From Natrinema mahii (lineage in GTDB: Archaea > Halobacteriota > Halobacteria > Halobacteriales > Natrialbaceae), in contig JHUT02000001.1 in assembly GCA_000690595.2 (NCBI GenBank), positions 1 through 64,000 of the forward strand: 64,000 nt of DNA, given 5' to 3'. This document shows positions 25,375-34,137 of the stretch, one piece after another. The notes under the pieces were generated by a model. That model ran no database searches and had not been told where the DNA came from. It was given only the letters and a program-made list of their open reading frames with translations. Position 1 is the stretch's first letter. The number at the start of each line of letters is the position of its first letter. Made by a program: the position numbers and the translations under genes.

Positions 25375-27294
25375 ATGGGGTGTTGCACTGACAACGACCT
25401 CTCGCATGATTCGGCGCGAGAAGCATGCTCACAGGCGATTCGCGACGCTATCAAGACAGCGCTAAAAGACGACGTCTTCGGCGTTCTCGTTGACGCCCTT
25501 CCGACACTCGGCAAGTCACGAACGGTCGCCACCATCGGCGACGATATCTCCCATTTTTCCGCCAAAGAGGAAGTGGACATCACCGTCCTCACCCACCGGA
25601 AGGAGACACGGAACCAAATGGAGGAGTGGGCCGAACAAGCCGGACTGGATTCTCATCAACTTCCGGTATTCGATGACGACTGTCCAACAGCGGAAGGTGC
25701 GTTCGGTGAAGACTGGGAGGAGCGCATTTGTGACTTACGCGACCGGGGCATCTCTCCGGGACGACTCCACGCCGATCCGACGTATGACCTCCCCTGCTCA
25801 GATAGTCAGACATGTCCATATATGGATGGATGGGAAGAGTGTCGGAAACACCAGATACTCGTGGGTCACCCTACGCACGCATACGTTCCAGAGGTTATCC
25901 GTGATCGGATCGTGGTCTTCGACGAGGACCCCGGTGAAGCATTTCGGACGGACTTTAGCGCCAACGATATCCATCGGATCGTCAGCGAGTACCTCTCCAA
26001 TACAGATGAGATAACGTGGGAGACTGGTGAAGGCGAAAAGCCGGTCGAATCAGTGGACCAACTCAAGAGTTTCCGTACGTTCGGACCGAAAGAACAGATA
26101 GAGGAGACGCTGGAGACTCTCCGCTCGGCAGAACTGTTCGGTGACCCCACGCTCGTCGGACGCGTGGGTGGTCACGGACTCGCACGCGCAGTGACACTAT
26201 CTATGCTGGAGACGGAGCGTCAAGAAATGGGAAATGGTGCCGAACGAATTGAACTCCCCGACGATGCGGTCGCAGTCTACGATAGCGTAGACGGATGGCT
26301 GTACATTAGACGCCCACCTGACCTCTCATCAGCGGCAGCCATCGTCGGACTCGATGGTACCCCGATTGTTCGTATCTGGGAAGGTCGCCTCGGGTGCCCA
26401 TCGGACCAGCACCTTCGACACGAACGAGTCCTCTGTGACGACTGCCGGAACCGATATCTTCGCGACGTACTCGGCTATCGCGTCTGCCAAACCACCACGC
26501 ATGTCAAACCGTACGGCAGTGGGACGAACATCCATTCCGAGAAGGACCTCGCACTGATCGAGGCCGTTTACCGAGAGACAGGGCAGGAACCGGCGGTCAT
26601 CACTACACAGGCTGCGGAACAGGTGCTCTCCGAAGAGTGGACTCACGTCCAGAAGTCGGCTCATTACGGCAATATCAAGGGAACGAACCGATTCGAGGGG
26701 GACGCGATCCGAATTGGTATCGTCATCGGGAGTCAACATCCGGGAGACCACGAAATCAAGCGCCTTGCGGCGTTGAACGGGGATACCCTTGATCTACCCG
26801 AGAAGAGACGAAATCGAGGAAAGAACCTAACTTATGGCGTCGACTCTCGTTCTGACGAGGCCGAAGATCCTTACCTCGCCCACTTCCGTGAACACCAGGT
26901 CGTCCAAGCGATTTTCCGGTTCGGACGTCGTGACGGGGCGACCGTGTTCGTCCACACAGGAGTTGTTCCGGATTGGATTCTTACCGAAGGTCCGCTCGAC
27001 TCTGAGAATGAAGTGTTCCGACGAGCTCGGAGCGCGGGCGAACGAGAGGTTCTCGACGCACTAGAGCAAGGCGATTCCCTCACGGCAAAAGAGGTAGTTG
27101 AGTCCGTCGACATCGCCAAGCGAACGGTCTACGACCGACTCGAGGACCTCCGTAAGGACGGGCTGGTAGAGCAACTCGACGAGGATCGCCCCTCTCGATG
27201 GCGCCTCGCTGATACCGAGCCCGATCAAGGTCATGTCATCGATGACCGCTGGTACGTCAACCTCCCCGTCAAGCGGGTCTCGTCGGCTGACTGA
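25375..27294 (+). CDS. Helicase-like protein with C-terminal winged helix
   Basis: A 639-residue protein typical of haloarchaeal mobile elements. A P-loop-like ALPTLGKSRTVA (about residue 41) and a DEAD-like VVFDEDPGE (about 182) are followed by paired cysteines (PCSDSQTCPYMDGWEEC, about 140-156; CDDCRNRYL, about 352). A motif-VI-like VVQAIFRFGRRD lies near 510. The last 90 residues form a winged helix (LTAKEVVESVDIAKRTVYDRLEDLRKDGLVEQL). These features suggest a diverged SF2 helicase used for replication or regulation of the element. The Walker A is degenerate (TLGKS), so activity is uncertain. It sits between the modification operon and integrase 1. Confidence 0.5.
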   Translation: MGCCTDNDLSHDSAREACSQAIRDAIKTALKDDVFGVLVDALPTLGKSRTVATIGDDISHFSAKEEVDITVLTHRKETRNQMEEWAEQAGLDSHQLPVFDDDCPTAEGAFGEDWEERICDLRDRGISPGRLHADPTYDLPCSDSQTCPYMDGWEECRKHQILVGHPTHAYVPEVIRDRIVVFDEDPGEAFRTDFSANDIHRIVSEYLSNTDEITWETGEGEKPVESVDQLKSFRTFGPKEQIEETLETLRSAELFGDPTLVGRVGGHGLARAVTLSMLETERQEMGNGAERIELPDDAVAVYDSVDGWLYIRRPPDLSSAAAIVGLDGTPIVRIWEGRLGCPSDQHLRHERVLCDDCRNRYLRDVLGYRVCQTTTHVKPYGSGTNIHSEKDLALIEAVYRETGQEPAVITTQAAEQVLSEEWTHVQKSAHYGNIKGTNRFEGDAIRIGIVIGSQHPGDHEIKRLAALNGDTLDLPEKRRNRGKNLTYGVDSRSDEAEDPYLAHFREHQVVQAIFRFGRRDGATVFVHTGVVPDWILTEGPLDSENEVFRRARSAGEREVLDALEQGDSLTAKEVVESVDIAKRTVYDRLEDLRKDGLVEQLDEDRPSRWRLADTEPDQGHVIDDRWYVNLPVKRVSSAD

Positions 27295-27309
27295 TTGCTT
27301 TTCCTCTTG

Positions 27310-27389
27310 CGGCGGGACGTACTAGAATCTATACGTCCGACTGCAATTCGCGACGTTCGTCATCGATTGAATTCAGAGTCGTCCCGCCG
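27310..27389. repeat. 10-base inverted repeat upstream of integrase 1
   Basis: CGGCGGGACG (27310-27319) and CGTCCCGCCG (27380-27389) are perfect inverted copies 60 bases apart, in the gap between the helicase-like gene and integrase 1. They could be integrase or excisionase arm sites or an operator for the integrase. Confidence 0.45.
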
Positions 27390-27511
27390 ACCGGCGGAAA
27401 CGCGCCGGCCATGGTGGGGGCGAGCGCGTGACCCGCCGAGATGAGCAGCTACGGTGCGCAGCAGCGCAGGGCGACGTCGAGTCCTCGACGGTCGCGCGCT
27501 CAGAGGACAAA

Positions 27512-28705
27512 ATGTCAAGTAACAACTCCGACATTTCGGAATCGAACCAGTCGGACAGTTCCGAAGAGAAGCCCCTCCCCGATACGCCACACGTTCCCGA
27601 GCCTACGCAGGAGTACCTGGGCGAACGCCAAGCATTGCTCTACGAGAGGCAACGCGAGCGCCTCATCGAGTGGCTGGCAACCGAGGACGCTTGCGAGGGC
27701 GATGGGACGCTCTCTGAGCAGAGCCAGTCGAATTACGCTAGCCGGTTGGACCAAATCCATCGCTGGGTCTGGAAGTACGTCTCCGACGGATTCGTCTCCA
27801 CTCTCAAGCGCGACCACGCCGACGCGTTCGTCGAGGCATTGCGCGAGGATGAATTTACGAAACGCACCGGCGAACCGTACGCTGCCGACAGCAAGAGAAA
27901 GTTCGCGAACGCACTCAAGAAGCTGTTTCAGTGGGACTCCGGCGAGGACGAGGAGCCGTGGGAGCCGGAAACCACGTTCTCGCAGAACGAATACAACCAG
28001 TTCGACCACCTTACTCGGGAGGAACGAGTCCAGCTCCGCGAGGCTGCCACGACCTTCGGGAGTATGCCGAAGTACAACGACCTCTCGCCCGAAGAGCGTA
28101 GTCGTAAAAAGGCGCTTCTCGCCCAGCGCCTTGGCAAGCCAAAGGACGAGATTACCATGGGCGACTGGAAGCACCAGAACCGGACTTGGAAATTTGCCTC
28201 TCTCGTGATGACGGCGCTCGACGCCGGCCTTCGTCCGTGCGAGGTTGAGCGGGCACGGACCAGCTGGCACCAGCCGGATGCCGACGTTCTCCGTATCCCT
28301 CGGGAAGACGTCGCGAAGGAACGGAACCTAAGTGATCGGAAATCCTGGGTAGTTGCTCTTCGCGATGAAACCTCGGACGCTCTCGAGCTCTGGCTGGACG
28401 AGCGTGATGCTTGTCCCAAGTATGACGACACTGACAAGCTCTGGCTCAACCGCAAAGGGAACCCGTACAACTCGAAGACGCTCAATCACCTCTTCCGTAA
28501 GCTCCTCGACGAGGCAGGCATCGACGACACCAACCGGAAGCTCACCTGGTACTCTATCCGGCACTCGCTCGGGACCTACATGACCGAAGAGGGGAATCTC
28601 GAGCAGGCGCGGGAGCAGATGCGCCACAAGTCGGCGGAAACAACCCGCCGCTACGTCCACGCCCCGCCCGAGACTCGCCGAGAGACATTGGACGACATGG
28701 ACTGA
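27512..28705 (+). CDS. Tyrosine recombinase/integrase 1
   Basis: A 397-residue integrase from the ATG at 27512; the longer frame from 27428 adds a poorly conserved leader. The N-terminal SAM-like DNA-binding half (SNYASRLDQIHRWVWKYV) precedes the catalytic half with ALDAGLRPCEVERA (first Arg), WYSIRHSLGTYM (second Arg, with Tyr replacing the usual His of HxxR), QMRHKSAETTRRYVHAP (His and nucleophilic Tyr). It is a clear paralogue of integrase 2 (35478-36584), sharing LTREER and YNDLSP. It catalyses site-specific recombination of the element. No tRNA lies beside it in the window, so it probably belongs to an earlier or nested insertion. Confidence 0.88.
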   Translation: MSSNNSDISESNQSDSSEEKPLPDTPHVPEPTQEYLGERQALLYERQRERLIEWLATEDACEGDGTLSEQSQSNYASRLDQIHRWVWKYVSDGFVSTLKRDHADAFVEALREDEFTKRTGEPYAADSKRKFANALKKLFQWDSGEDEEPWEPETTFSQNEYNQFDHLTREERVQLREAATTFGSMPKYNDLSPEERSRKKALLAQRLGKPKDEITMGDWKHQNRTWKFASLVMTALDAGLRPCEVERARTSWHQPDADVLRIPREDVAKERNLSDRKSWVVALRDETSDALELWLDERDACPKYDDTDKLWLNRKGNPYNSKTLNHLFRKLLDEAGIDDTNRKLTWYSIRHSLGTYMTEEGNLEQAREQMRHKSAETTRRYVHAPPETRRETLDDMD

Positions 28706-28757
28706 CTAGAGGGATCGACCAGAACCGCCATTCAAGCGACTCACCAACGAACAAAAC

Positions 28758-29111
28758 ATGAAGAACATTAGCAACACGACAGAATCGGACGAATCAGTTG
28801 ATCAACAGAGCGATGCAACGCAGTCGACGGAGAAATGTGTTGGCTGTGGACACAGTCCCCTTAAGCAAGATACCGCTGTCTCGTACCACCCTGCCGACGA
28901 TCAGGGACCGAGCCTCGTTTCGGGGTATCTCTGTTCCGTGTGTCAGCAGCATGTGGAGGCCATCCTGAAGGGGTCTCAGTCAGATCAGTGCAGTAAATGT
29001 GGGAGCCCTCTCGCTCAGTCCCGCCACTTCGATCTGCGGGAGTACGACGACGAAGGGCATATCGTTGATATTTTGTCTTGCTGCTGGCGCTGTCTCCGCA
29101 ACGACGACTGA
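28758..29111 (+). CDS. Small zinc-ribbon protein
   Basis: A 117-residue protein with four CxxC pairs: CVGCG (about residue 24), CSVCQ (about 55), CSKCGSPL (about 74) and CCWRC (about 110). The first three suggest two zinc ribbons. A Ser/Asp/Gln-rich tail opens the protein. It follows integrase 1 by 52 bases on the same strand. Such proteins are frequent hypotheticals in haloarchaeal elements; DNA or protein binding is likely and the role unknown. Confidence 0.65.
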   Translation: MKNISNTTESDESVDQQSDATQSTEKCVGCGHSPLKQDTAVSYHPADDQGPSLVSGYLCSVCQQHVEAILKGSQSDQCSKCGSPLAQSRHFDLREYDDEGHIVDILSCCWRCLRNDD

Positions 29112-29225
29112 GTCGGTAAACCCCCGCTGTTGCGGAATCATCGCTTTCTGTTTTGAGTTCTGCCATCACCTCTTTTACGACGTGCTCGGCAGCAGCCACA
29201 CCAAAGATAGGAGGTTGAATCCAGC

Positions 29226-29396
29226 ATGCGAAGCCAGCAAATTGGTCGTACGGAGATACCCCTTAATGACGGTCACCACGTCTTCTGTGCTGGTAGGAAG
29301 CGCAATGTCGACGAAAGCGAACCACGATTCGTGTTCGAGACAGAGGGGACAGACGAGTCGTGTTTGGGGTTCCTAACTTCGATTCCAACCCTGTGA
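29226..29396 (+). CDS. Possible 56-residue protein
   Basis: ATG at 29226, TGA at 29394-29396. The translation has patterned charge and two cysteines (VFCAGRKRN and ESCLGFLTS), with an acidic middle part (FVFETEGTDES), which looks more protein-like than the other frames here. No family is recognised. It lies between the zinc-ribbon gene and the convergent HNH gene. Low certainty. Confidence 0.3.
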   Translation: MRSQQIGRTEIPLNDGHHVFCAGRKRNVDESEPRFVFETEGTDESCLGFLTSIPTL

Positions 29397-29430
29397 GAGG
29401 AAGATACCGTCGAACATCGCGCCACCTGTT

Positions 29431-30159
29431 TTACCCGTGTCTATCGAGTTGCCGTTCGAGCGAGGCAACGCGCCGCGCCAGGTCGCCAACGTCGGGGTCG
29501 CTTCCAGAATCGGCGGGCGGAATCGGCGGGTCGAACGCCCGCGCCCGATTGCACGCGGTCGGAATCGTGCGTTCGTCGAGTCCAACGATCCGGGCGATTT
29601 CGGCGTGACTCATATTCCCACGATCACGCATCCGCCGAATCACGTCGTCGCGGGCGTGCCGGGCTGCCCGTTCGGGATCATCCGGCAGTTGCCCGCGGAG
29701 GGGATCATCGACGCGATCAGCGAGGTCCCACTCACGATCCGCCGTCATCGACACCACGTTGACCGCGGCGAGTGCATAGAGACGCCGGAGCGCGTGCGCG
29801 TCACTAATGTTCGCCTCCTCGGCGAGGTCACCCGTTGTCGCCGGGGCGATGTCCTCGATGGCATTGATCAGTTTGTAGTCGGCGGGCGTCGTGTTGATGT
29901 CTGACTCTTCAAGGTCGAAATCGACATCGTCCGAATCGGTCCGCCCGCTGTGATGGTGGTGGTGGCAGTCGTCACATAGAACCACAATATTTGCTGGCTC
30001 GTTAGTTCCGCCGTTGGTGGGTGACCGTCGGTGGTGGAGATGCAAGGTCGCGTCGCCCCCAACCTGGGTCCCCTGTGCGGGACAGAGCTGACAGCTGTAG
30101 TCTGCTTGCTGGAGAACCTGTTGGCGAGTTTGCTGGGGGATTTGTTCCCGTCCACTCAT
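29431..30159 (-). CDS. HNH endonuclease
   Basis: A 242-residue protein from the ATG at 30159. The HNH nuclease unit spans about residues 10-70: YSCQLCPAQG, LHLHHRRSPTNGG and NIVVLCDDCHHHHHSG, giving two CxxC pairs around the His-rich active site. The C-terminal part has a helix-turn-helix (MSHAEIARIVGLDERTIPTACN, about 185-205) and a short leucine-containing tail. HNH proteins of this layout are common in haloarchaeal mobile regions, and may act as homing or restriction nucleases (inference). It is transcribed against its neighbours. Confidence 0.8.
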   Translation of the reverse strand: MSGREQIPQQTRQQVLQQADYSCQLCPAQGTQVGGDATLHLHHRRSPTNGGTNEPANIVVLCDDCHHHHHSGRTDSDDVDFDLEESDINTTPADYKLINAIEDIAPATTGDLAEEANISDAHALRRLYALAAVNVVSMTADREWDLADRVDDPLRGQLPDDPERAARHARDDVIRRMRDRGNMSHAEIARIVGLDERTIPTACNRARAFDPPIPPADSGSDPDVGDLARRVASLERQLDRHG

Positions 30160-30262
30160 GAACACCACCCTACTGCCTGCTGCCATGGATGTTCCGCACC
30201 AGGCGGATCAATACGTCCGTACCAGTCGTGGCCACGGGTCCCAGAGGACCTATGGCGATTAG

Positions 30263-30535
30263 GTTCATGTGTTGGCATGCTTCCTCACCGGAAGCGCGGG
30301 TCGGCGCTCCTACCGCCGATCCACTTTCCGAAAGTGCCGGAAGTGGAATCGCGCTTCACACCCCAATAGTTCAACACTAATCATTTAAAGACTATAGACG
30401 ATTAGCGGAGTTAGACTAGTCCTGGAGTAAGCCAATGGGGTGTTCTCGAGAGCAAGACTGGGTCTAACTGATGGGAAGTCGCTGGGCCGAGGAGTTCTAC
30501 AACGGAGGGCTGGTCCAAGGCTTCTTTACTAGCCC
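30263..30535. other. Gap without recognisable gene
   Basis: Between the HNH gene start and the regulator promoter. It is low in GC from 30360 on (CATTTAAAGACTATAG) and contains no convincing reading frame, RNA gene or repeat. It may be the remains of older insertions. Confidence 0.4.
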
Positions 30536-30545
30536 CTAATAATAC
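30536..30545 (+). promoter_or_regulatory. TATA-like promoter of the DUF7344 gene
   Basis: CCTAATAATA, a TATA-like box. A transcript starting about 25 bases further would begin within the inverted repeat at 30556-30594 and have a leader of about 45 bases. Confidence 0.4.
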
Positions 30546-30555
30546 TTGGTTAGAC

Positions 30556-30594
30556 GCGGTCGGTGCCACGGAGATTGAACTGAGCACCGACCGC
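30556..30594. repeat. 11-base inverted repeat (operator or hairpin) before the DUF7344 gene
   Basis: GCGGTCGGTGC (30556-30566) and GCACCGACCGC (30584-30594) are perfect inverted copies with a 17-base spacer. The right arm ends 15 bases before the ATG at 30610. This is a good candidate for autoregulation by the winged-helix product, or for a stem-loop covering the leader of the mRNA. Confidence 0.55.
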
Positions 30595-30609
30595 TCACAG
30601 CCAAACACA

Positions 30610-31053
30610 ATGACGAAGCCAGAAATTCCACCCAGAGAGACATCTCTATTCGCACAGCCTCTGAAGACACTCGTTCGGGCCTTCAAAGAGACCCCAGAGA
30701 GCGACTTGGAGAACGGCACTGACGCTGCTCTCTCACTGGACGAGACGCTGGACTTACTCGGTCACGGTCGTCGTCGGGCAATCGTTGACCAGTTCGCTAC
30801 AATGGATCAGCGTCATATCACTGTCGCTGATCTTGCCGAAGAGATTGCTTGCGCTGAATATGGGTGTCCTCCATCGGAACTCACGGGTGATCAACGTAAA
30901 CGAGTGTATATCGCGCTTGTGCAGTCGCACCTTCCGCGACTTGACGCTGCGGACGTAGTGACCTACCGCAGTGAGGCCAAGGTCGTCACCCGGGGTCCGC
31001 ACTTTGACTATCTCTGCCATGTCCATACAGCGCTTTGCGACGCCGTCTCGTGA
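30610..31053 (+). CDS. DUF7344-type winged-helix regulator
   Basis: A 147-residue haloarchaeal regulator. After an N-terminal extension, residues about 55-130 show the DUF7344 winged helix: LLGHGRRRAIVDQFA, HITVADLAEEIA, KRVYIALVQSHLPRLDAADVVTY. The family is near-exclusive to haloarchaea. The gene lies alone behind an inverted-repeat operator, fitting control of the element. A second DUF7344 protein occurs in the core part of the window (44636-45037). Confidence 0.75.
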   Translation: MTKPEIPPRETSLFAQPLKTLVRAFKETPESDLENGTDAALSLDETLDLLGHGRRRAIVDQFATMDQRHITVADLAEEIACAEYGCPPSELTGDQRKRVYIALVQSHLPRLDAADVVTYRSEAKVVTRGPHFDYLCHVHTALCDAVS

Positions 31054-31171
31054 TCGATGTCAAAATGTCCGCACCTCTCAAGGAATCGAGTCTGAGCACC
31101 CTTGGTAGAGAGCATTGAGGACTCTCATCTCATTCCCCAATCATTATGTTCCGTCCCTCAAATTGGAATGT

Positions 31172-31444
31172 ATGACTGATCCTGATCCTGGGAAAGTCGC
31201 AGGATATGTCATTGATACCCTCCGCGACAGGGACGACATCGCTCACGTCCGTCGGTATGATTATGAGAATAAACAAATCGAAGTTGTCGTCGAACCAGAA
31301 GACCTTGATGACAAAGAAGTAATCATTCCCTCCGAAGTTCTTCACCTGCTATCTGACTCTGGATTCGACCCAGTTAGTGCCCAATTTAGCACTAACGGTA
31401 ACTTCTCATCAGAAGCACGCGTGATGGGTTTCGAGCGTCGCTGA
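31172..31444 (+). CDS. Unrecognised 90-residue protein
   Basis: ATG at 31172 is preferred over the 5' extension from 31115. The product is a small acidic alpha/beta protein (VAGYVIDTLRDRDDIAHV, QIEVVVEPEDLDD, FDPVSAQFSTNGNFSS). No motif is recognised and there are no cysteines. It follows the DUF7344 gene on the same strand by about 118 bases. Confidence 0.5.
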   Translation: MTDPDPGKVAGYVIDTLRDRDDIAHVRRYDYENKQIEVVVEPEDLDDKEVIIPSEVLHLLSDSGFDPVSAQFSTNGNFSSEARVMGFERR

Positions 31445-31532
31445 ACTCTATTTAGGAACTCCTGACTTGGTAAGCAAAGAGAATCTCTAACTCTACAACG
31501 GATTTATCTCGGCAAAGCATAGTGACCGCCCT

Positions 31533-31952
31533 ATGCAGGAGAAGGTCGCTAATAAAAAAGACGTTGGCTCAGAAGTGCCATCTGAAGATGAGTTTCGGGT
31601 AGAAATCTACGATCAGTTCGATGTGGCTGGAAGAAGAGGTTTTGATCGCGTACGCACTTCCATTCCTTGACTTGTTTGTTCAGACGGAATAGCAGTATGA
31701 TATTGCCACACGATCGAAGATCTTAGCAGAAATAGCCCTCGCTCGGGCCTATATTAGGGAACCGAAGTTCAATATGCTCTTCTCAGCAACCGCGCTAAGC
31801 AGATCGACCGTCTCGCCGTTGATTGTGACCACCTCCATGGTATTCTGGCTGTAGAAGGACAAGTGTGGCGTATAAAGGTTCAGGAAGAAAGGTTTGACCA
31901 GATCTCAGTTGGGATCGAACGTTATTCGGGCAAGAAGAGGGTAATCGATTGA
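31533..31952 (+). pseudogene. Frameshifted remnant of an unknown gene
   Basis: Protein-like sequence runs through two frames. It starts at the ATG at 31533 (MQEKVANKKDVGSEVPSEDE) and stops at 31668. The frame beginning near 31630 (WLEEEVLIAYALPFLDLF) meets a TAG at 31690 and continues (ATRSKILAEIALARAYIREP) to about 31790. The original frame then resumes (QIDRLAVDCDHLHGILAVEG, ISVGIERYSGKKRVID) to the TGA at 31950-31952. Two compensating shifts plus one nonsense codon mark a decaying gene. Its 3' end runs into the convergent gene at 31905. The family is not recognised. Confidence 0.55.
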
Positions 31953-32795
31953 CTCCCGAAGATCATCATACAAGACAGATGGTAGGTCTGTCTTCGTCTC
32001 AACGAGAGTCAGCAGCGATTCAAGCACGGCATTGACTTGACGATCCGTAAGTTCATCAAGATCAGTTCCAACTGTAAGAGCCTCCTCAGCGACGTCGGCC
32101 ACAAAATACTGATCGAATACATGCACGGTACGTCCTTCTCGATGGGGGTCTTCCTCGAGGGTGAATAGCTCACTCTCCGTGCGAGCCAGATACCACTTTT
32201 CGATGGCGTCAATCTGGTTCTCCGTCAACCAAGCTACTGGTTCGCGACCCGCTCGGAGATCTTCTTGTCGCCGCCGTGCAATCACATTCTGAAGCGCCTC
32301 AGTATCGATTGAAGGAACACTGTAGGACCACTCAGTCCCGAAATCTTTGACGGCGAGCGTCCCCTCATGGTGTTCGTAGGATTCGACAGTTGTTTGGGCG
32401 ACGTAGTAGTACGTTTGGTCGTCGATTTTCGTATTCGTGAATTCGTAGGTGGTGTGTAGGCCAATCTGAGTCGTTTCACCGGAGGCAATTGGAGACGAGG
32501 ACCGCTTCGCCGCATGGGCTTCGCCGATCGCCGTCGCGAGCTCTTCGCGTTCCGTACTAGCCGTTTCTTCTCGCTGCTGTGCAGCAACATCTCGGGACTG
32601 TTTGCGGTGCTTCTTCGTGTCTGGCTCAGACGGCGCCGGACCTCGGTCCTTCTTGACGAGGTTGTCCAGCGTCTTCTGGTGTTCGGCACGTTCGCGTAGG
32701 CTGGCTTTGAGCACCCCTTCGAAGGTAATCTCCTCATCAGCTCTATACTTTCCATCGTTCTCGTCGGCACTATCATGGTTTGGATGCGGAGTCAT
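31905..32795 (-). CDS. Unrecognised 296-residue protein
   Basis: The ATG at 32795, with AGGTG 10 bases upstream, is preferred; a GTG at 32807 is also in frame. An acidic, charged N-terminal part of about 100 residues is predicted to be helical (RERAEHQKTLDNLVKKDRG, QQREETASTEREELATAIGE). A beta-rich middle follows (TTYEFTNTKIDDQTYYYVAQ) and a helical tail closes it. No catalytic motif is seen. It is the second gene of a unit with 32818-33849, separated by only 22 bases, so the two are likely to work together. Confidence 0.55.
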   Translation of the reverse strand: MTPHPNHDSADENDGKYRADEEITFEGVLKASLRERAEHQKTLDNLVKKDRGPAPSEPDTKKHRKQSRDVAAQQREETASTEREELATAIGEAHAAKRSSSPIASGETTQIGLHTTYEFTNTKIDDQTYYYVAQTTVESYEHHEGTLAVKDFGTEWSYSVPSIDTEALQNVIARRRQEDLRAGREPVAWLTENQIDAIEKWYLARTESELFTLEEDPHREGRTVHVFDQYFVADVAEEALTVGTDLDELTDRQVNAVLESLLTLVETKTDLPSVLYDDLRESIDYPLLARITFDPN

Positions 32796-32817
32796 TGTCT
32801 TAAACACCTGATCTCGT

Positions 32818-33849
32818 TCAGTCGAGGTTCAACTCACGGAAAATTTCAGGACGGGATTCCTGTGCCATCTCACGGACGTTATCGGCGGTATTCACCGTCG
32901 TGACGATGGGACTCTCCAAAGCAGGGACGGTTCCATCTGGCGCGTCGAAGATCCGTTCGAGCCGCTCCATCGCATTGTTGGTGCTAAGGTCGAGTGCGTC
33001 ACCCCAGCCAGGGTGGCCGTCTGGGAGTTCGATCGCACCGTCAGAGACAAAGGTGGCCAGGAGGCGATTCGTATCCTGCTTACGGTAGACGACCCAATCG
33101 CTGTCACCTGGAATCGCGGCCTGTAGGCGTGCGTCGTCGGCAACGTGCGCTCGATCGAGAGGCCGCATTTCGACTTCACAAGTCGCGTAGATGGACCCGT
33201 CATCGTAGGCAACGAGGTCGTAGACTTTCGAACCGAGATCCTCGCGAATGTCTGTGACGGTATCTGCCTTCACGTACGTCTTGACGTATTTGTTTTTACC
33301 CCGGTAGACATGTTCAGTAAGCCTAAGGATGTATCGGTGTACGATGCCCTCGTTTGCATCGGAGCGGAGAGTTGAGGTTTCCTCGTCGTATCCTCGTATC
33401 GCCTGCATGTCGAGATACTCTTTCGCGACTGGACCGAGGTCCCAGAGGGTGCGGCGAGCAATTTGATGCCGGGTAAGTCGCTCCCAGCCGTCGTAAACCG
33501 TGGGAGTTTCGATTACGTCGAAGGCCTCTGCTCGCTCTAGCGTCGACGGGGAGAGCAACTGATTCAAGTCTGCGTGTCCGCGGGCGAGGTCGATGGTCGT
33601 CGCTCCGTCCCTAATAGTGGTATAGCCATGAGCGAAATGATCAGCGATACACTCGACAAGGAGGCAAATGTTCACCGCCTCATCGGTCGTCATCCGTTCA
33701 GCAAGCGCGTTGAGGAGGCGAGCGAAACCGTCGAACTCTTTCGTACTGTCTGCCCAGAGATGGGGTTGCCGGTCTTGTGTAGTTGTTACCTTTCCGAGAC
33801 GATTCGAACGGTCAGAGGGTAGGGTCCGCGAGGGACTATTCAGTGACAT
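32818..33849 (-). CDS. Unrecognised 343-residue protein
   Basis: Starts at the ATG at 33849 (a TTG at 33852 precedes it). A conserved-looking block VYDLVAYDDGSIYATCEVEM (about residues 210-229) has the Asp and Glu spacing of a PD-(D/E)XK-like or similar alpha/beta core. It is followed by WVVYRKQDTNRLLATFV and a helix ending PGWGDALDLSTNNAMERLERI. The N-terminal half is helical (FARLLNALAERMTTDEAVNI, IADHFAHGYTTIRDG). No family is recognised. A TATA-like box lies at 33871-33880, 22-31 bases before the ATG, so it heads the two-gene unit with 31905-32795. Confidence 0.55.
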   Translation of the reverse strand: MSLNSPSRTLPSDRSNRLGKVTTTQDRQPHLWADSTKEFDGFARLLNALAERMTTDEAVNICLLVECIADHFAHGYTTIRDGATTIDLARGHADLNQLLSPSTLERAEAFDVIETPTVYDGWERLTRHQIARRTLWDLGPVAKEYLDMQAIRGYDEETSTLRSDANEGIVHRYILRLTEHVYRGKNKYVKTYVKADTVTDIREDLGSKVYDLVAYDDGSIYATCEVEMRPLDRAHVADDARLQAAIPGDSDWVVYRKQDTNRLLATFVSDGAIELPDGHPGWGDALDLSTNNAMERLERIFDAPDGTVPALESPIVTTVNTADNVREMAQESRPEIFRELNLD

Positions 33850-33870
33850 CAATTCAACATAATATATGAA

Positions 33871-33880
33871 GAAATAAAAT
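33871..33880 (-). promoter_or_regulatory. TATA-like promoter of the two-gene unit
   Basis: On the minus strand this reads ATTTTATTTC, placed 22-31 bases before the ATG at 33849, which implies a leaderless transcript. The following bases up to 34137 hold no recognisable feature. Confidence 0.4.
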
Positions 33881-34137
33881 TCTTACCGAGGCGGATTGAT
33901 ATAACGGTTTTCGGCCTTGGTAGTTTCAGCCTTCTACTTTTCAGTCCTCTTACTCGCTTTCGGGCTGGTCTCAGCCAATCTCGACGGAAAACTTTGTACC
34001 TTTCAGACCTACAAGAACAGGGGTGCTAGAGCAATATATTTGCGCCAAGTTAGTGTACCATCTAAATGATGTGGTGTCCTTTCGTTTTGTCAGTGTAAGT
34101 CAGATTGAGGGTGAGAAGATTTAGCTAGGACGGCGAA

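Noticed and set aside
25375-30159. CRISPR array or cas genes
   Set aside because: No regularly spaced repeats and no Cas motifs; the helicase-like protein has a degenerate Walker A and a winged helix unlike Cas3.
30158-30262. 34-codon frame opposite the HNH start
   Set aside because: It begins inside the HNH start codon region and has no recognisable pattern; expression would be improbable.
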